NCBI GenBank assembly: GCA_036971615.1
Contig: JAYKKR010000010.1
Span: 62,001 to 126,000 of the forward strand
DNA from: Amyloporia xantha
Taxonomy: Eukaryota > Basidiomycota > Agaricomycetes > Polyporales > Adustoporiaceae
Direction: 5' to 3'
Length of the DNA: 64,000 nucleotides
Shown: positions 29,338-42,690 of the stretch, piece by piece
Layout: every line of letters starts with the position of its first letter
How positions within the stretch are numbered: position 1 is the stretch's first letter
Position numbers and translations under genes: made by a program
Notes under the pieces: generated by a model
What the model was told of the DNA's origin: nothing
Seen by the model: the letters and a program-made list of their open reading frames with translations, nothing else
Database searches by the model: none

Positions 29338-31870
29338 CCGCACCCGGGTCGTCGACATGCGCCGCCTGCGCCCGTCCTCCGAGACGATACCACCATCCAT
29401 CCATATCGTCCCCGACGGAATGGCTATCCGATCCCTCGGGGCGTGGATCGGCAACGCAATCGACGACGCCGCCCCGTGGGCGGCGGTGCTGAAGAAGATC
29501 GACGCCGCGCTCACCCACTGGGAGCACTGCAACCCGACCCTGCGAGGCCGTAGCCTCATAATCCAAATGGTAGTGGGGGGTATGACGCAGTACCTGACGA
29601 CAGTCCAGGGAATGCCGAAAACAATAGAGAAATCCCTAACGGCGACCATCCGCTCGTTTATGTGGAAAGGAAAGAAATCCCCCCGAGTGAGTATGGACAC
29701 CCTGTACCTACCCATCAGCGAGGGGGGCGTAGGCCTCCTGGATCTCACAACACGGAACGAAGCCATCCAGCTGATGTGGCTCAAATCCTTCCTCAACCTG
29801 GGGCCCGCCCGCCCAACCTGGGCGGTGGTGGCAGACATACTCATTGGCCGGAACACGGCCCGCCGGTCGGGCAGAGTCGACCCGAGCGCCCAACATAACC
29901 TGTTCACGCAAAGCTGGCGAGTTGGAACCCATGCCGGCTCCAATCTCCCGAGAGACCTGGTAACAATGATCAAGACGGGTGAAAAACGCCAGGCGTCGCT
30001 GTCCGCGGTGAAGCTCTCCACGGCGCTCAAACAGTGTCTGCCGATCTGGTATCATATTGGGACAGGGGACCGGCTCAACCGACTAAATAACACCTCCCTC
30101 AGTGTGTGCCTCCGCGATAACCACCACGTCTTGACGGTGGGCGACCTGCTCACCCTGTCGCGCCGCACGCGCGCTCCAGCCACCACCCCGCCTCATCGAC
30201 CCAACCGAAACTGCGCCTGCGCCGACTGCACCCTGGACAGGACCACCCGCGGATGCAAAAACCCCGATGCCTGCTGCAAGGCAGCCACACGGCTACTCGC
30301 CCGCCTGGCGGGTAAATGGGATCCGAGCTGCGCCCCGCACCCTGACAACCTGTCACTCACCCCACAACGCCGAAGCGCGAACACAGACGCGCTGGAAGCG
30401 CGGGAGGACCTCCTGTTTGACCCCTCCCTGACGTCCGGGGACACCATCTCGCAGGCCTTCCGGGTGCTGATCCCACAAGGCACCCGCACGGACCTACCAG
30501 CTCACCACCTGGCCCCCGGTGTCCACCTGCACATCCCGTCGGTGATCGCCGTTGTCGACGGAGCCTGTACAAGGGAAGGAGACCACGACGCCAGTGCCGG
30601 AGGCGGCATCTGGTTCCCCACCACTGGAGAGGGGCTCTCAGGCCGCGTCCCGGGACCCACCCAATCCACCCAGGCCGGCCACCTGATCGGATGCATCCTC
30701 GCAGCGCGTGTCACGCCGAATTACGAACCCCTGTGCATCGTCAGCACTTCCTGGTACGTGATTGGGGGCCTGACGCAGAACCTCAGCGGCTGGGAGGACC
30801 GAGGATGGCAGGGAGTTGCCCACAGCGACCTCTTTCGCGCACTGGCATATCAACTGCGCAGGAGGTCGGCTCCGACCACCCTGCGATGGACGGCCCGCGA
30901 CCACGCACACCCCGACCTACCGAGAGCGTCCCTCCTCGCGACACGAGGAATGAACGCCCCCCCGACCTCCCACCCCGACCTCACGGTGCCCCCGCAGTAC
31001 AACCTAATGGGGATCCGCCTCTCGACGCTGACCCAGGCCTCAGCCTACCGAGGGATCCGTGAACAACTGCGAAAACCCCCACGACGATCCACACTATCCA
31101 ACCTGGACGTCGCACGCACTGCGGTGGGGAGCCAAAGCGGCCGCCTCCCGACGGACGACGCCCTGTGGCGCGCCGTGCGCTCGACCGACTTCGCCCGCCC
31201 CATCTCGGACTTCCTGTGGAAAGCCATGCACGACGCGCACCGCGTCGGCAAATACTGGACCCACATCCCCGACTACGAACACCGCGGGCTCTGCGCCATC
31301 TGCGGGACGGAGGACTCCCTGGCGCATATTCTCACCGAGTGCACAGCCCCGGGGCAACGAGAAGTCTGGGCACTCACCCGCGACCTATGGCAGATGAAAC
31401 ACCCCCGATGGCCCGAACCGTCCGTCGGTATGATACTGGGCTGCGGCCTGGCTGTGTTCCGAAACGCGAAGGGCGCGCCCCGAGCAGGGGCGGGACGCCT
31501 ATACCGCATCCTAGTATCTGAAGCGGCCTACCTGATATGGGTTCTGCGCTGCGAACGCGTGATCGAATTCGGGACGGAAACCGAGCGCTGGCGATCCCCC
31601 GAGGCGATAAGGAACAAATGGGCCCGAGCGGTCAACATACGCCTCGCCCTGGACCGTGCAATGACCAAGCGTCAGTTCGGCCGACGCGCGCTGAACAAGA
31701 CCATGGTACTATCCACCTGGAGCGGGGTCCTCCGCGACGAGCAGAGCACCCCGGACGACTGGATCCCCGATGAGTTTTTAGTGGGTATTAGGACCCCGGA
31801 GCCGCCCCCCCGACGGCCCGGGGACGGAAACCTCGAGGCCCACACTGGCCGCCCACGCGGCCGTGCCTAA
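29338..31870 (+). pseudogene. LINE ORF2 C-terminal part with degenerate RNase H
   Basis: The about 840-codon frame is free of stops. The start holds SIHIVPDGMAIRSLGAWIG and GRSLIIQMVVGGMTQYL, which follow the RT core in Tad-like LINEs. The RNase H-like part begins at IAVVDGACTREGDHDASAGG (about 30546) and continues with TQAGHLIGCILAA, IVSTSWYVIGGLTQNLSGWE and RGWQGVAHSDLF. Only the first Asp of the usual D-E-D-D set is in place; the Glu is His, the second Asp is Ser and the last motif reads LPRASLLA. A knuckle CAICGTEDSLAHILTEC and LYRILVSEAAYLIWVLRCER close the protein. The RT catalytic core is absent. Confidence 0.75.
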
Positions 31871-32001
31871 ATTGCATTTTTACTCTGGATAGGCAGCGGA
31901 TGATGAGTCCGCCGCGTAGCACATGAGCCGTGGAAGCTGACGTTGTCTGTCTGTCCACTGCTCGCACACCAGTGCTCCTCCAAAAAAAAAAAAAAAAAAA
32001 A
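29338..32001 (+). mobile_element. Tad-like LINE, 5'-truncated, with poly(A) tail
   Basis: An open frame with RT thumb/connector, RNase H-like and C-terminal zinc-knuckle regions ends at 31870. A 3' UTR of about 110 bp ends in a run of 20 A (31982-32001). The 5' end is cut off exactly against the hAT terminus, as in aborted target-primed insertion. Confidence 0.8.
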
Positions 32002-33179
32002 CAGTCCTTTCTCTGCTGTGTTTCACCACTAACATAGATCTCGCACAGCAAATTCCTCACACGTCTCTCGGCGCAAAATTCAAACTTGGTTCAAGGCATT
32101 AATTGGGACTCAAAATGTCTCCCTTCATGGCCTACCGAGTAGTAGGATTTATAACTGCAAGGCTGTTGTTGACCGGCCGAGGTAGCAAAAATACGAACAG
32201 GTTAAGAGGCTACGCAAGATGTAGACTTCCGGTTTCTCACCCTATGACATATCATTGAATATACCTGTGCCGTTCATCAGGAAGTGTTCTGTACTAGAAT
32301 GATGAGCATAGCAACACAGCGGACTGACATCAAACGACAACAAATGTGTTAGGCAACCACCGCGCACCATGGTCTTGTTCAGATAGCCCCTCAGATGCTT
32401 TAAGAATTCACCTCCGAGGACACTGCTATAAGATAGCTCAGACGTACCAGCCAAAATTAAAAGTTGACGAGTCAACGCACAACCTGCGGTGAAGATGCCT
32501 CAGGCCTCAAGTGCAGTCACAAAGCGAGAGAAGGGCCTGGGTGCAAGAGGCTGCCAGAACACATCCGCAATATGTAAAGTAAATGTGGACGGGTCTATAA
32601 GCCTTGAACAATAGCGACGTCGCCCTCAGTGAGACCTGGGCCGTAGAACGTCGAAAGCGGTGCGAACTTTTCGTGGAAGTCGTATATATATGCACTAGTT
32701 TTCAGCAAAAATTGAGAGTATCGGAAGACCACCAACTGTTCGCGAATGAGAGCCTGCATTTCGCGCAAATTATAGAGAAGAATAAAAATGTCAAGGCACA
32801 GCTGGGAGGTCCATGTGCATTGTGAGGTCCATAACAACCTTCATGCGGCACCGAAAGAGGTGAGTATAATAGTCTGAATCACGTGCATAGACACGCCTCG
32901 CCTCGGTGTACTTCACTGCCTAGGGCCTTTGTGCATCGGCCAAGTGTCCTGGTCCAGCCAGTCTTTCGCACAGCCCAACGCCTAAAGCTTGTCTCAAAGT
33001 CCATCTTTCTGTGCTCTTTGTATCGTCCTTACCTGTTCAGTAGTAGCCCTCGTTGTCTCTCCATAATTCTGTGGCGCGCAAAAACACGTAACAACAGTGG
33101 ATTCACCCCTGTGGCCACACGCCACATTGATTCTCTCCGACTGCCTCAGGCTGGAGGTTGCTTAGGCTGTTCCTCCGCC
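32002..33179. other. Gene-poor stretch upstream of THO2
   Basis: No gene is firmly supported. On the minus strand, 32830-32600 has short open parts (ALIREQLVVFRYSQFLLKT, AYIYDFHEKFAPLSTFYGP) that could be exons of an unrecognised gene. The right end should hold the THO2 promoter. Confidence 0.4.
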
Positions 33180-36100
33180 ATGAATATTATTGACAAGGTG
33201 CAACGATACCTCACGAACTGGGAAAGCGGCGGATCTGACCAGTGGTGCGTGTGCTCATTGGTTGACCTTTGGTCAAGCAGGCTGATGCTCTACTTTTAGT
33301 CATAGTATCGTCTCCGCCCCGCACTCGAACCCTTCCGACCCAGACTGCAGCGATGTCCTCACCACAGTATATCATGCTCTGGCCGTGTCTACACTCTTTA
33401 GCTGGTCGCCCAAAAACGTACTGACAGTCGACGCGTTTGTTGCGTTTGTGCAGTCGGTCCTCGAGCGCTTCCCTTCGTCGTCGGTTTCGTCGAATAAGAC
33501 CTCTAACGCCGTCCTCTTTGGTGATCTTCTGGTTGATATCGTCTGGTCTATTGATGCCGAGCTCGAAGAGATACTCGCGGACACCAAAATGGCGCTGGCT
33601 CACGCGGAGCAGGGGGCCACAAGTCAGGACAGTGTCTCATTTGACAAGGAGGCTGCCACGAGGGCATTGAGGACGAAACAAGATGCCGAAGCTGACAAGG
33701 CTACACTTACCAACATCGTGAGACGGCTACTGGTATGTTTACCGTCCACTAGCGCATGGTGTCAATACTGACGGAGCTCCTTGCTAGTCGATCGGTATCC
33801 TCGACTCAGATGTCTGCAGAGAGCGATTGGACATAGCGATTATTGCCAACGCGGGCTTGATCGCAGACAAAGCTACTTTTGACAGGAAGGAGATTCGAAC
33901 GCGCACCGGTCTTTTGTGAGTCTATCTGCTACTTGAGTCGGCGTATCACTGACATGAAGACAGCTACAAGCAGAACAAATTCAACCTACTTCGAGAGCAG
34001 TCTGAAGGATACAGTAAGCTGGTCACGGAGTTGACAAGTAGCTTGGGCCCGCCGCATTCTTCCACAACTGGATATCCGACGGAGGCGCGAGCCGTGATTG
34101 AAGCGCGTGCGCGTCCGGCTTGGGATCGAGTCGTTGGACTCATTGGGTATTTCGACCTGGATCCTAATCGCGCGCTGGACATAATTTTGGATGTGTTCTC
34201 CACTCATCTCGCCACACATCATAGCTTTTTTATCGCGTTCCTCTCGTTCTCACCTTGGTCTCTTCGCTCTCAGCGGCCTGATAAACTCGACGATGATATT
34301 ATGGCTGTTGAACCCGACCCAGCGCGCTATAGGGGGAAGTCGCTGGACGAAATTCTTGCTATGGCGGAAGATCCGTCGGGCAGTTCAAGTGCGGGACCCC
34401 ATGCATCTGCACCGGGTAGCAACTCTCGCGTGTTGGCACAAGTATTAGGGTTCAAGTTTGCTCATTATCAGGTACGGGGTTGCACTATTATATGTAGCGC
34501 TTGATCCTGACGTTGCGGCAGTTATCTGAGGTGATGGAGTCCACGCCGCAGAACTTGTATTTGATGGCTGCCATCTTAATTCGAGAGGGTTTCATCACGT
34601 TGGAAGAGCTCTACCCCCATGTACGTATCAATAGTGAAATCTCTCAAGTTCTTGAGTTCATCGGCATTTTTACGCAGATCACTCCGACGGATGATGGTAT
34701 GGATGCTGTGCACAAGGAATATCTGCACAACATTGACGAACGCATATCGGCTGCAAAAATCAGTCAGCTTGCAATGGCTGCGCCTCTGGAATCGACTGGC
34801 TCTACGTCTAAAGCCAAACCGGCCGCTCCAGCGGAGCAGAAAAGGGCTAGTGAGCTCAAGGAAGCACCCAACCAGAAGCTTGGACTCCTGAACGCTCTGC
34901 TCTCTGTGGGAGCACTTAGACAAGCTATCGCTATTATGTCTAAATTCCCATGGGTAGTTGATGCATTTCCAGAGATCGCTGACCTCATGCTTCGTGTGCT
35001 TAAGCACTCTTTGGCGTCGTTATATGAAGCCAATATGAATCCGAAGGATAAGATAACCAGCTTCACAAAGCCGCGTGCACGGTATGGTTCCACTGGAGTA
35101 ATACCTGCACCCGAACGTCGGTCACAGCTAACCTTATGGGCCCCTACGCCTCCGAGTACGAGCACCATCAATTTTGTCTTCTTCTTCCCCGATTGGGTGC
35201 AGCGCGTGCCCGTCTGTTCCACATTGGATGATTTGGCCGACGTAGTCGAACCCTTGATGCGCTTCATTGGTTTACACATATCTCGGGATCCTGCCTATCT
35301 CACGAAATTCCTACGACTCGGTCGAACTCATATAATGTCTAACGTGAGTTCCTCGTAATTAGAGTCATTTGAATCATCCTCACAAGCGTCTCTTAAGGTA
35401 CCAATCGACCCGGAGACCAAAAAGCCGGTCGGGACCCCTGACCCTGAACACCCCGTTCAGTTGTTTTGGTTCAAGGTTTTGCGCCGGTATCTTCTTCCTG
35501 CTCTCCCTCTTATTCGCGGAAATGCAGTCTGCACTGTGGAGGTGTGGAATATTATACGACAGTACGAGACGACTCTTCGCTGGCAGCTCTATGGAGAATG
35601 GAAATCGAGCACCTACCAGTCACATCCAGAACTCCGGGTACGACAAGTACAGTCTGATCGAGAATCGAAGGGTATTTTGCGCCGACTTTCGCATAATACC
35701 ATCGACACTCTTTCCGGGACGGTCGCAAAGCTGGCCCACTCCAATCCGTGCATTTTCTTCACCAACGCTGTACATCAAATCATGGCATACGACAATCTGG
35801 CTGGTGTGGTCATCCAAGCGCTGAACTATGTGACAATCATGGGTTTCGATGTCCTTGTCTACGTTATCTTGGACGCGATGGCAAATCCCAACAAGGACAG
35901 GGTCAAGGACGACGGCGTGAACACCTCGGATTGGCTGCAGAGTGGGTTGTTCCTGTGTGAAGTAGGAATGTGTTGTTAATTCTTCAATAGGTCTTGCATC
36001 GTTCACGGGCATGTTGTTCCGTCGCTATAGCGCAGACCTGACCCCTCTTCTCAAGTACATCGTGCACCAGCTGTACAATGGTCAGACGACGGAAATTATA

Positions 36101-39100
36101 GTACTTCGGGAGTTGATTTGGAAGATGGCTGGAATAGAGCCATTACCGAGCTTGTCTGATTCGCAGGTCGCCGCAATGGCTGGTGGCCCAACTCTTCGTA
36201 TCGAAGCAGTGGGGTCGAGCAACCGAGGCGCACGGCTTGATCCTGGTGATGCTGTTCTCAAGGGACCCCAGCGTCTGGGACGAGCGTTATTGGAGTCTTC
36301 GCTTGCCCTGCCTTTGCTCATTCAGGTTGCCCAGCAGCGCCAGTCTTGCGTGTTTCAAGCACCCAATGCTCATCTCAAATCTCTTGCTAGTCTTTACGAC
36401 ACGGTGAGTTGAGCCCAACTCTATGAAACTTGACAATTCTCCTGATATTTGACGCAGACGCACGGTGTTCTCCTCCAATACCTTGACCTGCTCACTACCC
36501 CCTACGTTATCTCATCGCAAGACTACGCGCAGAAGGTTGTACCATCACTTGCGGAACTGAGTGAGAAGTATGGCATATGTGCTCCGATATGCATGCAGAT
36601 CATCCGCCCGATGTTGAATGTGGCTCTGCTGGTATGTCATATATCGCTTTTATAATCTACCGAAAATAACAACTTGCTATGTAGACCGCTGCTCTGGAGA
36701 TGCAGGAGAAGGAGCGGTTGGCGAGCGAAGAAGCGGAGAAGCGTCTCAAGGCTGCCTTGACTGCGAAGCGTGAGCCCAACGCATCTACTTCTCGTGTTAC
36801 TTCACCTAGCATTGGGGAGCCGACCACTGCTACGGAAACTCCACCGGAGACGAAGAACCTTCCCGCAGCGGACACGCAGGTTATGGATGTATCCATTGAA
36901 TCTTCGGAGGGTTCTGGCAATGCCATTACATCCGCAGCGGAGGTGAATACCGCTGTCCAGCTTCAAATTTTAATGCACTCATGTCCCGACGTGCTATTAT
37001 AGAACCCATGGCTCCCTCAGCTGTTCTCCCTTTTCGACGAAGTAAAGAAGATTGCACCCGGCAATGCTGCTGAAGTAATCGGGTGAGTACCTTCCTCCGC
37101 TTGGCATCAAGTACCCCTCTGACCAGTTATTTGGATAGACCTGGATTCTACCTCTCATTCTGGCAACTCTCCACGTATGATCTTGCCCCTCCTGCGTCAA
37201 AATATGACGAAGAGTGCTCTGCTTTACGGACCCTGAGTCGTCAAGAGGATTCGAAATACATCGCGGCTGATCGCTCTGCGGATAGAGCGAAGCGTCAGAC
37301 GGCTTACACACACAGGGACAAGCGCAATCGATATAACACGTTCGTGAATATGTTGGGGCAGGAGTTCAAAGAACAAACCGCTGCGCGCGTCTTCACCATC
37401 AAGCGTTTGGCCCGGGAAAAACAACATTGGTTTGCTCACAGTAAGTCTCCAACCTTTCGTCAAGCGCTGTGGTCTAATCATTGTTGTGAAGATCCTAAGG
37501 CCGCTATTCTGGCTTCATCGTTGATCGAGCACTGCTTACAACCACGTTCTCTTCTGTCTCCAATGGACGCCGATTTCTGTGCACAATTCATCAAGGTTAT
37601 CCATCTGCAGGGGACTCCCGGGTTCTCTACTCTCATGTGTTACGACAAGGTAACTCCTTATCTGATACTTGTTAACGCCAGGCGCTCACTCATGACGCCA
37701 GATCTTGGGTGACCATATCAAGGTTGTCGTCTTCTCCTGTAGTGAATATGAAGCAAGAAATTACGGTATTCACAATTGTGCTATTATTTACTTGCATATA
37801 GGTTCTGACTGTCTGGTCGCTAGGTCGCTTTCTTCTAGGGGTGTTGACTGATCTGTCGAAGTGGTTTCAAGACGAACAGTTATTCCAGCAGGAAAATCGT
37901 ACCAAGAGTGGTGGCAAAACGACATATTTACCAGGACTTCAGTTACGCTGGTCACAGAAAACTGCCATTGCTGCTGAGGACCTGATAACATGGCAAGATT
38001 TTAAGACCATAGTACGGAAATGGCACCGGAAGCTGTGTAGAGTGAGTGCGACGTTCATTTTTGCAACATGCATACTCAATTACTCTCTCCATAGTGTCTT
38101 CTTGATTGCATAGACACCGGCGAATTCATGCATGTATACAACGCAATCATCGTTCTCAAGGAAATATTACCAGTCTTCCCTGTGGCCGCCGTGAACGAGT
38201 GGGCAGGTGGTCATCTGCATTTGGCTATGGGGAGATTCTTGGATAAAGAGACGCGCGGTGATTTGAAGATTTTAGGCAGAGCGTAAGTAGCACCACTTTG
38301 CTGAGTTCTCAAGTCTCTGACACTTTCCAATAGATATACTGCCAGCCTGAAGAAGAGGGAACCTATCTGGATTGCGCCGAAACATCCATCGAAGGTATGG
38401 TTGTCTTTTGCGATATGGATCTCCGTGCTAATAGCTTTAGGCGGCACCCTCCGCTTCTGCCACCAAGCCCTCCACGAATGGTCCCAAAGGCCGCACTGAT
38501 ACCCCCCCTACTGCGTCAGGATCTGTACTGCCACCAGACGACAGTCGTTCGAAGCAGACAGTGCCCGCCTCGACACCATCCGCTCCCCGCGCCCAAGCGG
38601 CTACGACAAACGGCCCGTCTCATGTACCTGTTACCCGTCCTTCTACGACCTCGACTAAGCTCGCAATGGAGAGGTATTGTATTATGTCATTCTACTTGTT
38701 CTCGGGGTTCTGACCTAGAAAAATCCAGTATACCTCGGCCTGAGGTGGTGAAGAGAGTCAGAACTGATCCGAAAGTGTCTGAGAATGGCAAGGATGCAGG
38801 TGACACTAAGATATCACCCAAACCAGATGCTATGGACGTGGACGCTCCGACACAACGCGCGGACGAGAGCGCGGTTGCGCGTTCTCGTACTGGATCTGCT
38901 GAGGGTGACGTGTCAATGAGCGACAGCCAATCTTCCGTCCTCGGCGTACCTCGGCCTTCGACGAAAGATCTTACTCGTGTTTCTCAAGTCTCTCAGCCGT
39001 CTACGCCTACTCAAATTCCGAATGGTCGAACAGGGACCCCCAGAGAGGTACTTCATTCTCCTCGCATTAATATGGTGGACTCTAAAATTGAACATCCGGA

Positions 39101-40779
39101 CTCATCTCAGGTCATGCCTCCGCCCTCCATTCCCAGTCAAACGGTGTCAGCAGAAAAGCTTCGCGAAACGGCCAAGCAAGGCCGCGGGTCTTCTGAGAAA
39201 ATCGAAGACAAGACAGGTCAACTTCCACCAGAGAACCGAGGTCAGCCCGGTATACCTTCAGCACCCTCACCGTCTTCACGTCGTCGCTCGCCGTCCCCGT
39301 CAAGTCGACCGGGTACTAGGAATCCTAGTCTCGAAAGTCGTGCTAGCGGTGGACGCCGGTCTGATCGTGGTGCTGGAGATGGTGATCGTACTCATGAAAA
39401 GCGATTAGATCGAGAAAGTCGTCAGGATTCAAGGGACCTTTCTCGTCGCGACACTCAGCCTCACGGTCGGAGTGATAGGCCTTCCCGGAGTGGGCGCGAG
39501 CCAGACAGAGAAAAAGATGAAAGGGAGCGGGATAGAGGTCGAGACCGACATGGTGAGAGGGACAGACCGCGTGATCGGGAACGAGACAGAGACAGGGAGC
39601 GAGACAGAGACAAAGACCGTGATCGCGACAGAGAGCGGGATAGAGATAGAGAAAGGGACCGTGATCGTGATCGCGACCGCGACCGCGATAGGGATCGGCA
39701 TCGCCGAGATGAGAAAGACCGTGATCGGGATACTCGGAAAGAGCGCGACACTGTCAACCGAGGGGGTACGGTGGCCCCGCCTATCATTCCGCCTGTCGAC
39801 GACCGTGGTCTGCCCACTAGGCCTGACACGTCTCGACAACGAGAATCACAACACGTCGATGATGGGCTCGGAAAGCGAAGAAGAGCCACTGACGAGGAGG
39901 TAAGTAGAGATCATGACTATCATGCCACATCTGATGTATCTAATAGCTTGACCGATCTTCAAAGCGGGCCTCTCGGAAGGAAAGTCATCATGAGGAGAGG
40001 AGTCGCCGGTCGTCCGAAAAAGACGGTCGTGACAGACCTCGTGAATCAGAGCGACGGAGAAAGGACCGTGACCAGACTGAAAACGACAGTAAGGGCCTTT
40101 CGGTTGATACCAAGGTGCGTCTGCATGTCAGAAACATATACTTGAAGACTGATTTTTGTGGTGAAGTTCGGCGACAAACGTATACCGGAAGGTCCTGCTT
40201 CAGCGAAGTCGTTACCACCATCTACTCCATCTGCACCTCGTGCGATGGCAACTGGTGACAATTCGAGACTCGTCAGATCCGACTCGATCTCAGGTCGTGA
40301 CCGGGATTGGAAGGCACAGAGGGATCAACCCCCAACTGGACCAGCAAATGCAGGCAATGGCCCTTCCATTCAGGACAGTCTGCACAGCTCTGGCGGAAGT
40401 CTTCGAGCTCGTATAAGCGACAAGGAGGCGCCACGGTCCCTTCCACAGGCACCATCCAGCTACCGTTCTGAGGCTGGAGGAGATCGCAAGCCGGACATAT
40501 CGAATAGAGATGAAGAACGTGACGGTAGCAGAAAGCGAACTGTGTCAGGTGAGTCTCGAGCACTCCTCTATGAAGACCAGGGCTCATTTTTTCCTTTCAG
40601 AACGGGACAAAGATTCAGGCGACCCATCGTCTAATACGAACGAACAGGCTGCCCAGCCTCCAAAGCGGCCTCGTATCAACCGACATCGCTATAGCGCGGC
40701 TCCTACACATGGTCTCGCCAAGAAACTCCTACCCATTGACCCTCAGGCAGACAAGACTCGTGTTGGTCGCAACAACTAG
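33180..40779 (+). CDS. THO2: THO complex subunit 2 (THO2/THOC2 family)
   Basis: This is a scaffold subunit of the nuclear THO complex, which couples transcription with mRNA export. The start is MNIIDKVQRYLTNWE at 33180, with many introns of about 50 nt; the product is roughly 2,000 residues, usual for this family. Diagnostic parts are YKQNKFNLLREQSEGYSKLV (near 33960), STPQNLYLMAAILIREGF, FPWVVDAFPEIADL, LFWFKVLRRYLLPALPLIRG (near 35460), YEVWNII-like and WQLYGEW segments, FWQLSTYDLAPP (near 37160) and WEAWL-type sites after it. The last quarter is disordered with Arg-Asp/Arg-Glu repeats at about 39500-39750, as in other THO2 tails. It ends KTRVGRNN at 40779, convergent with the GTP cyclohydrolase gene 230 bp away. 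Exact borders of some of the small exons are not resolved. Confidence 0.9.
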
Positions 40780-41008
40780 GGCACTCATATCTTCACGGAC
40801 CAGAATTTGTTGTAGCATATATTATGAATCACGCTGTGTATCAATATTGTTATCGTAATGATGAATGAGCCTCAGCTCCGCAGATAATTCCGGGTCATGA
40901 TAAAGATATTGCAATGTTGAATTGGGTGATGAAAATGCGGCCGTGAGTTGAATCGGATACGAGTTGAATCGAGACAATGTCGAAAGGGGGGATAGTGAGG
41001 AAATGAAA

Positions 41009-42174
41009 TTATCGGCCCTTGATCAATGTCAGGAATTCTTCCCTAGTTTTCTGTTGTGTACGAAAACATCCAAGCATGCACGAGGTGACGGTCATGGCTC
41101 CAGGCTTCTGCACTCCCCGCATGGTCATGCACAAATGGCTGCAGGATGAGTTAATAGCCAAGAATATGCTAGAGCCATCGGTGCCGCTCACGTTGCTTCC
41201 ATTACCACCGCGACACCGCGGGGCTTGATAGCCTCTTGTACGGCGAGAGCAATCTGCTTAGTAAGACGCTCCTGGACTTGAAGACGACGCCCGAATGTCT
41301 CAGCAATACGAGCCAGCTTCGACAGGCCTAATACGAGGTTGTTGGGAATATACGCTATCGCAATCTAAAAGGCGCCAGGAGCGTCAATTTGAGGCGTTTA
41401 CTTTTCGAGGCGATCTGCGGCTTACTTTACCCATGAAGGGAACGAGGTGGTGCTCACATAAGCTCGAGATGTCGATGTCGCGGACAATAACCATCTCTTC
41501 GTGGTCTTCTGCAAATATGGCATCGTTGATGACGTCTGTACATGATTGACGGAAACGAACAGCACTTAGTGACAATGCGGCAGCGAAATAAATCTGATAG
41601 TACCTGCTAGACGCTCTTCATAGCCTCGCGTCATCCACATAAGTGCTTGAGCATATCGCTCTGGCGTGCGGAGAAGACCTTCTCTGTCCGGATCCTCGCC
41701 AATGCATTCAAGAATGGTGCGAACGGCACCAGCAAGCTTCTGCTCCCGTTCCGCCCGTTCTGCCGGGGTCGCATTCAAACGCGATAGTGTAGATTTCGCT
41801 TGGAAGCGTCGTAAGGCCAAAATGAAACAGACTCGCGCTTCTCATGAACACATACCGGGCCACCCCAGACCGTTAGGGTCCGGCAGAGGGCTGCCTGCTT
41901 CCACGCCCGAGATTGAGGTGTTCAGAGGGGTAGAGTGCCCCGAGGTCGCTCGAAAGCCGTATCCCTCTCTTACATGAGGACTCCACGCGGCTCGCCCGAG
42001 GCCTGGGGAGGGCAATGTCTGGCTGTGGACACTATTCGCACCTCGTGCGTCAGGATCGTTGTCGACGTGCGAATCAGCCTCGTCTGATTTGGATGCCTGC
42101 TGCTGAAGCTGGAGACGATGGAGAGTTTGAGACAATGCAGCCCCGTGGTCGGCGTCGCTGGTGGACTGAGACAT
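41009..42174 (-). CDS. FOL2: GTP cyclohydrolase I
   Basis: This enzyme converts GTP to dihydroneopterin triphosphate, the first step of folate and pterin synthesis. Exon 1 (42174-41856) starts [16 protein letters not shown] and is a disordered N-terminal extension. Exon 2 (41798-41604) gives [20 protein letters not shown]. Exon 3 from 41535 gives [19 protein letters not shown] with the zinc-binding Cys and the catalytic His-His. The next exon gives [20 protein letters not shown] and [16 protein letters not shown]. The last gives [19 protein letters not shown] with the second zinc Cys and ends LTLIKGR. The catalytic set appears complete. It is divergent from the ABC gene, sharing about 520 bp of promoter. 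Confidence 0.95.
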
Positions 42175-42690
42175 GATGAGTTCCGGTGGGCATCTCGGAA
42201 AACTTTCACACCGAGGAGGGGGACCGTGACTAGAGCGTAGACGAGGTGCGAGCACGTGGAGCTGTTCTTACATACCCGGAAAGGAAATTGGAATGGCTCT
42301 CCTCTGCTCTCTTTGTCTCCCGGAACAGGTTATTTGAAAGGGAACTCACACTAGATCCTACCATAGCCCACCTGAGAGTCCTAATCTACCTTAAATTGTC
42401 TCGCTCTCGTCAATCGCTCTCCGCTTTTTCCAATTTTGTCCACCTATATTGATCCAGGACACATTTCCGATGGGTTATCATTTCATGTCCCAAGTTGCTT
42501 CGGGACGCCCTTCCCATATAATGCCATCTCCCGCCGACAGAATGAGGCCGCGCAGCATCTCATCTTACGGAAGGCCTGCACAACAAAAAACAGCTCTGAC
42601 GTGGGATGCAGCATCTAATGAATTCTCCATTCGCTCATATACCGGCCCTGCATCGGAGCCTTACCTCACGTTCTCTTATTGTCTCGCAGC

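Noticed and set aside
29317..30030. Long minus-strand ORF opposite the LINE
   Set aside because: Shadow of the LINE frame in GC-rich DNA; no protein-like features.
39429..39889. Minus-strand ORFs rich in Arg-Ser opposite THO2
   Set aside because: They are antisense reads of the Arg-Asp/Arg-Glu repeats in THO2.
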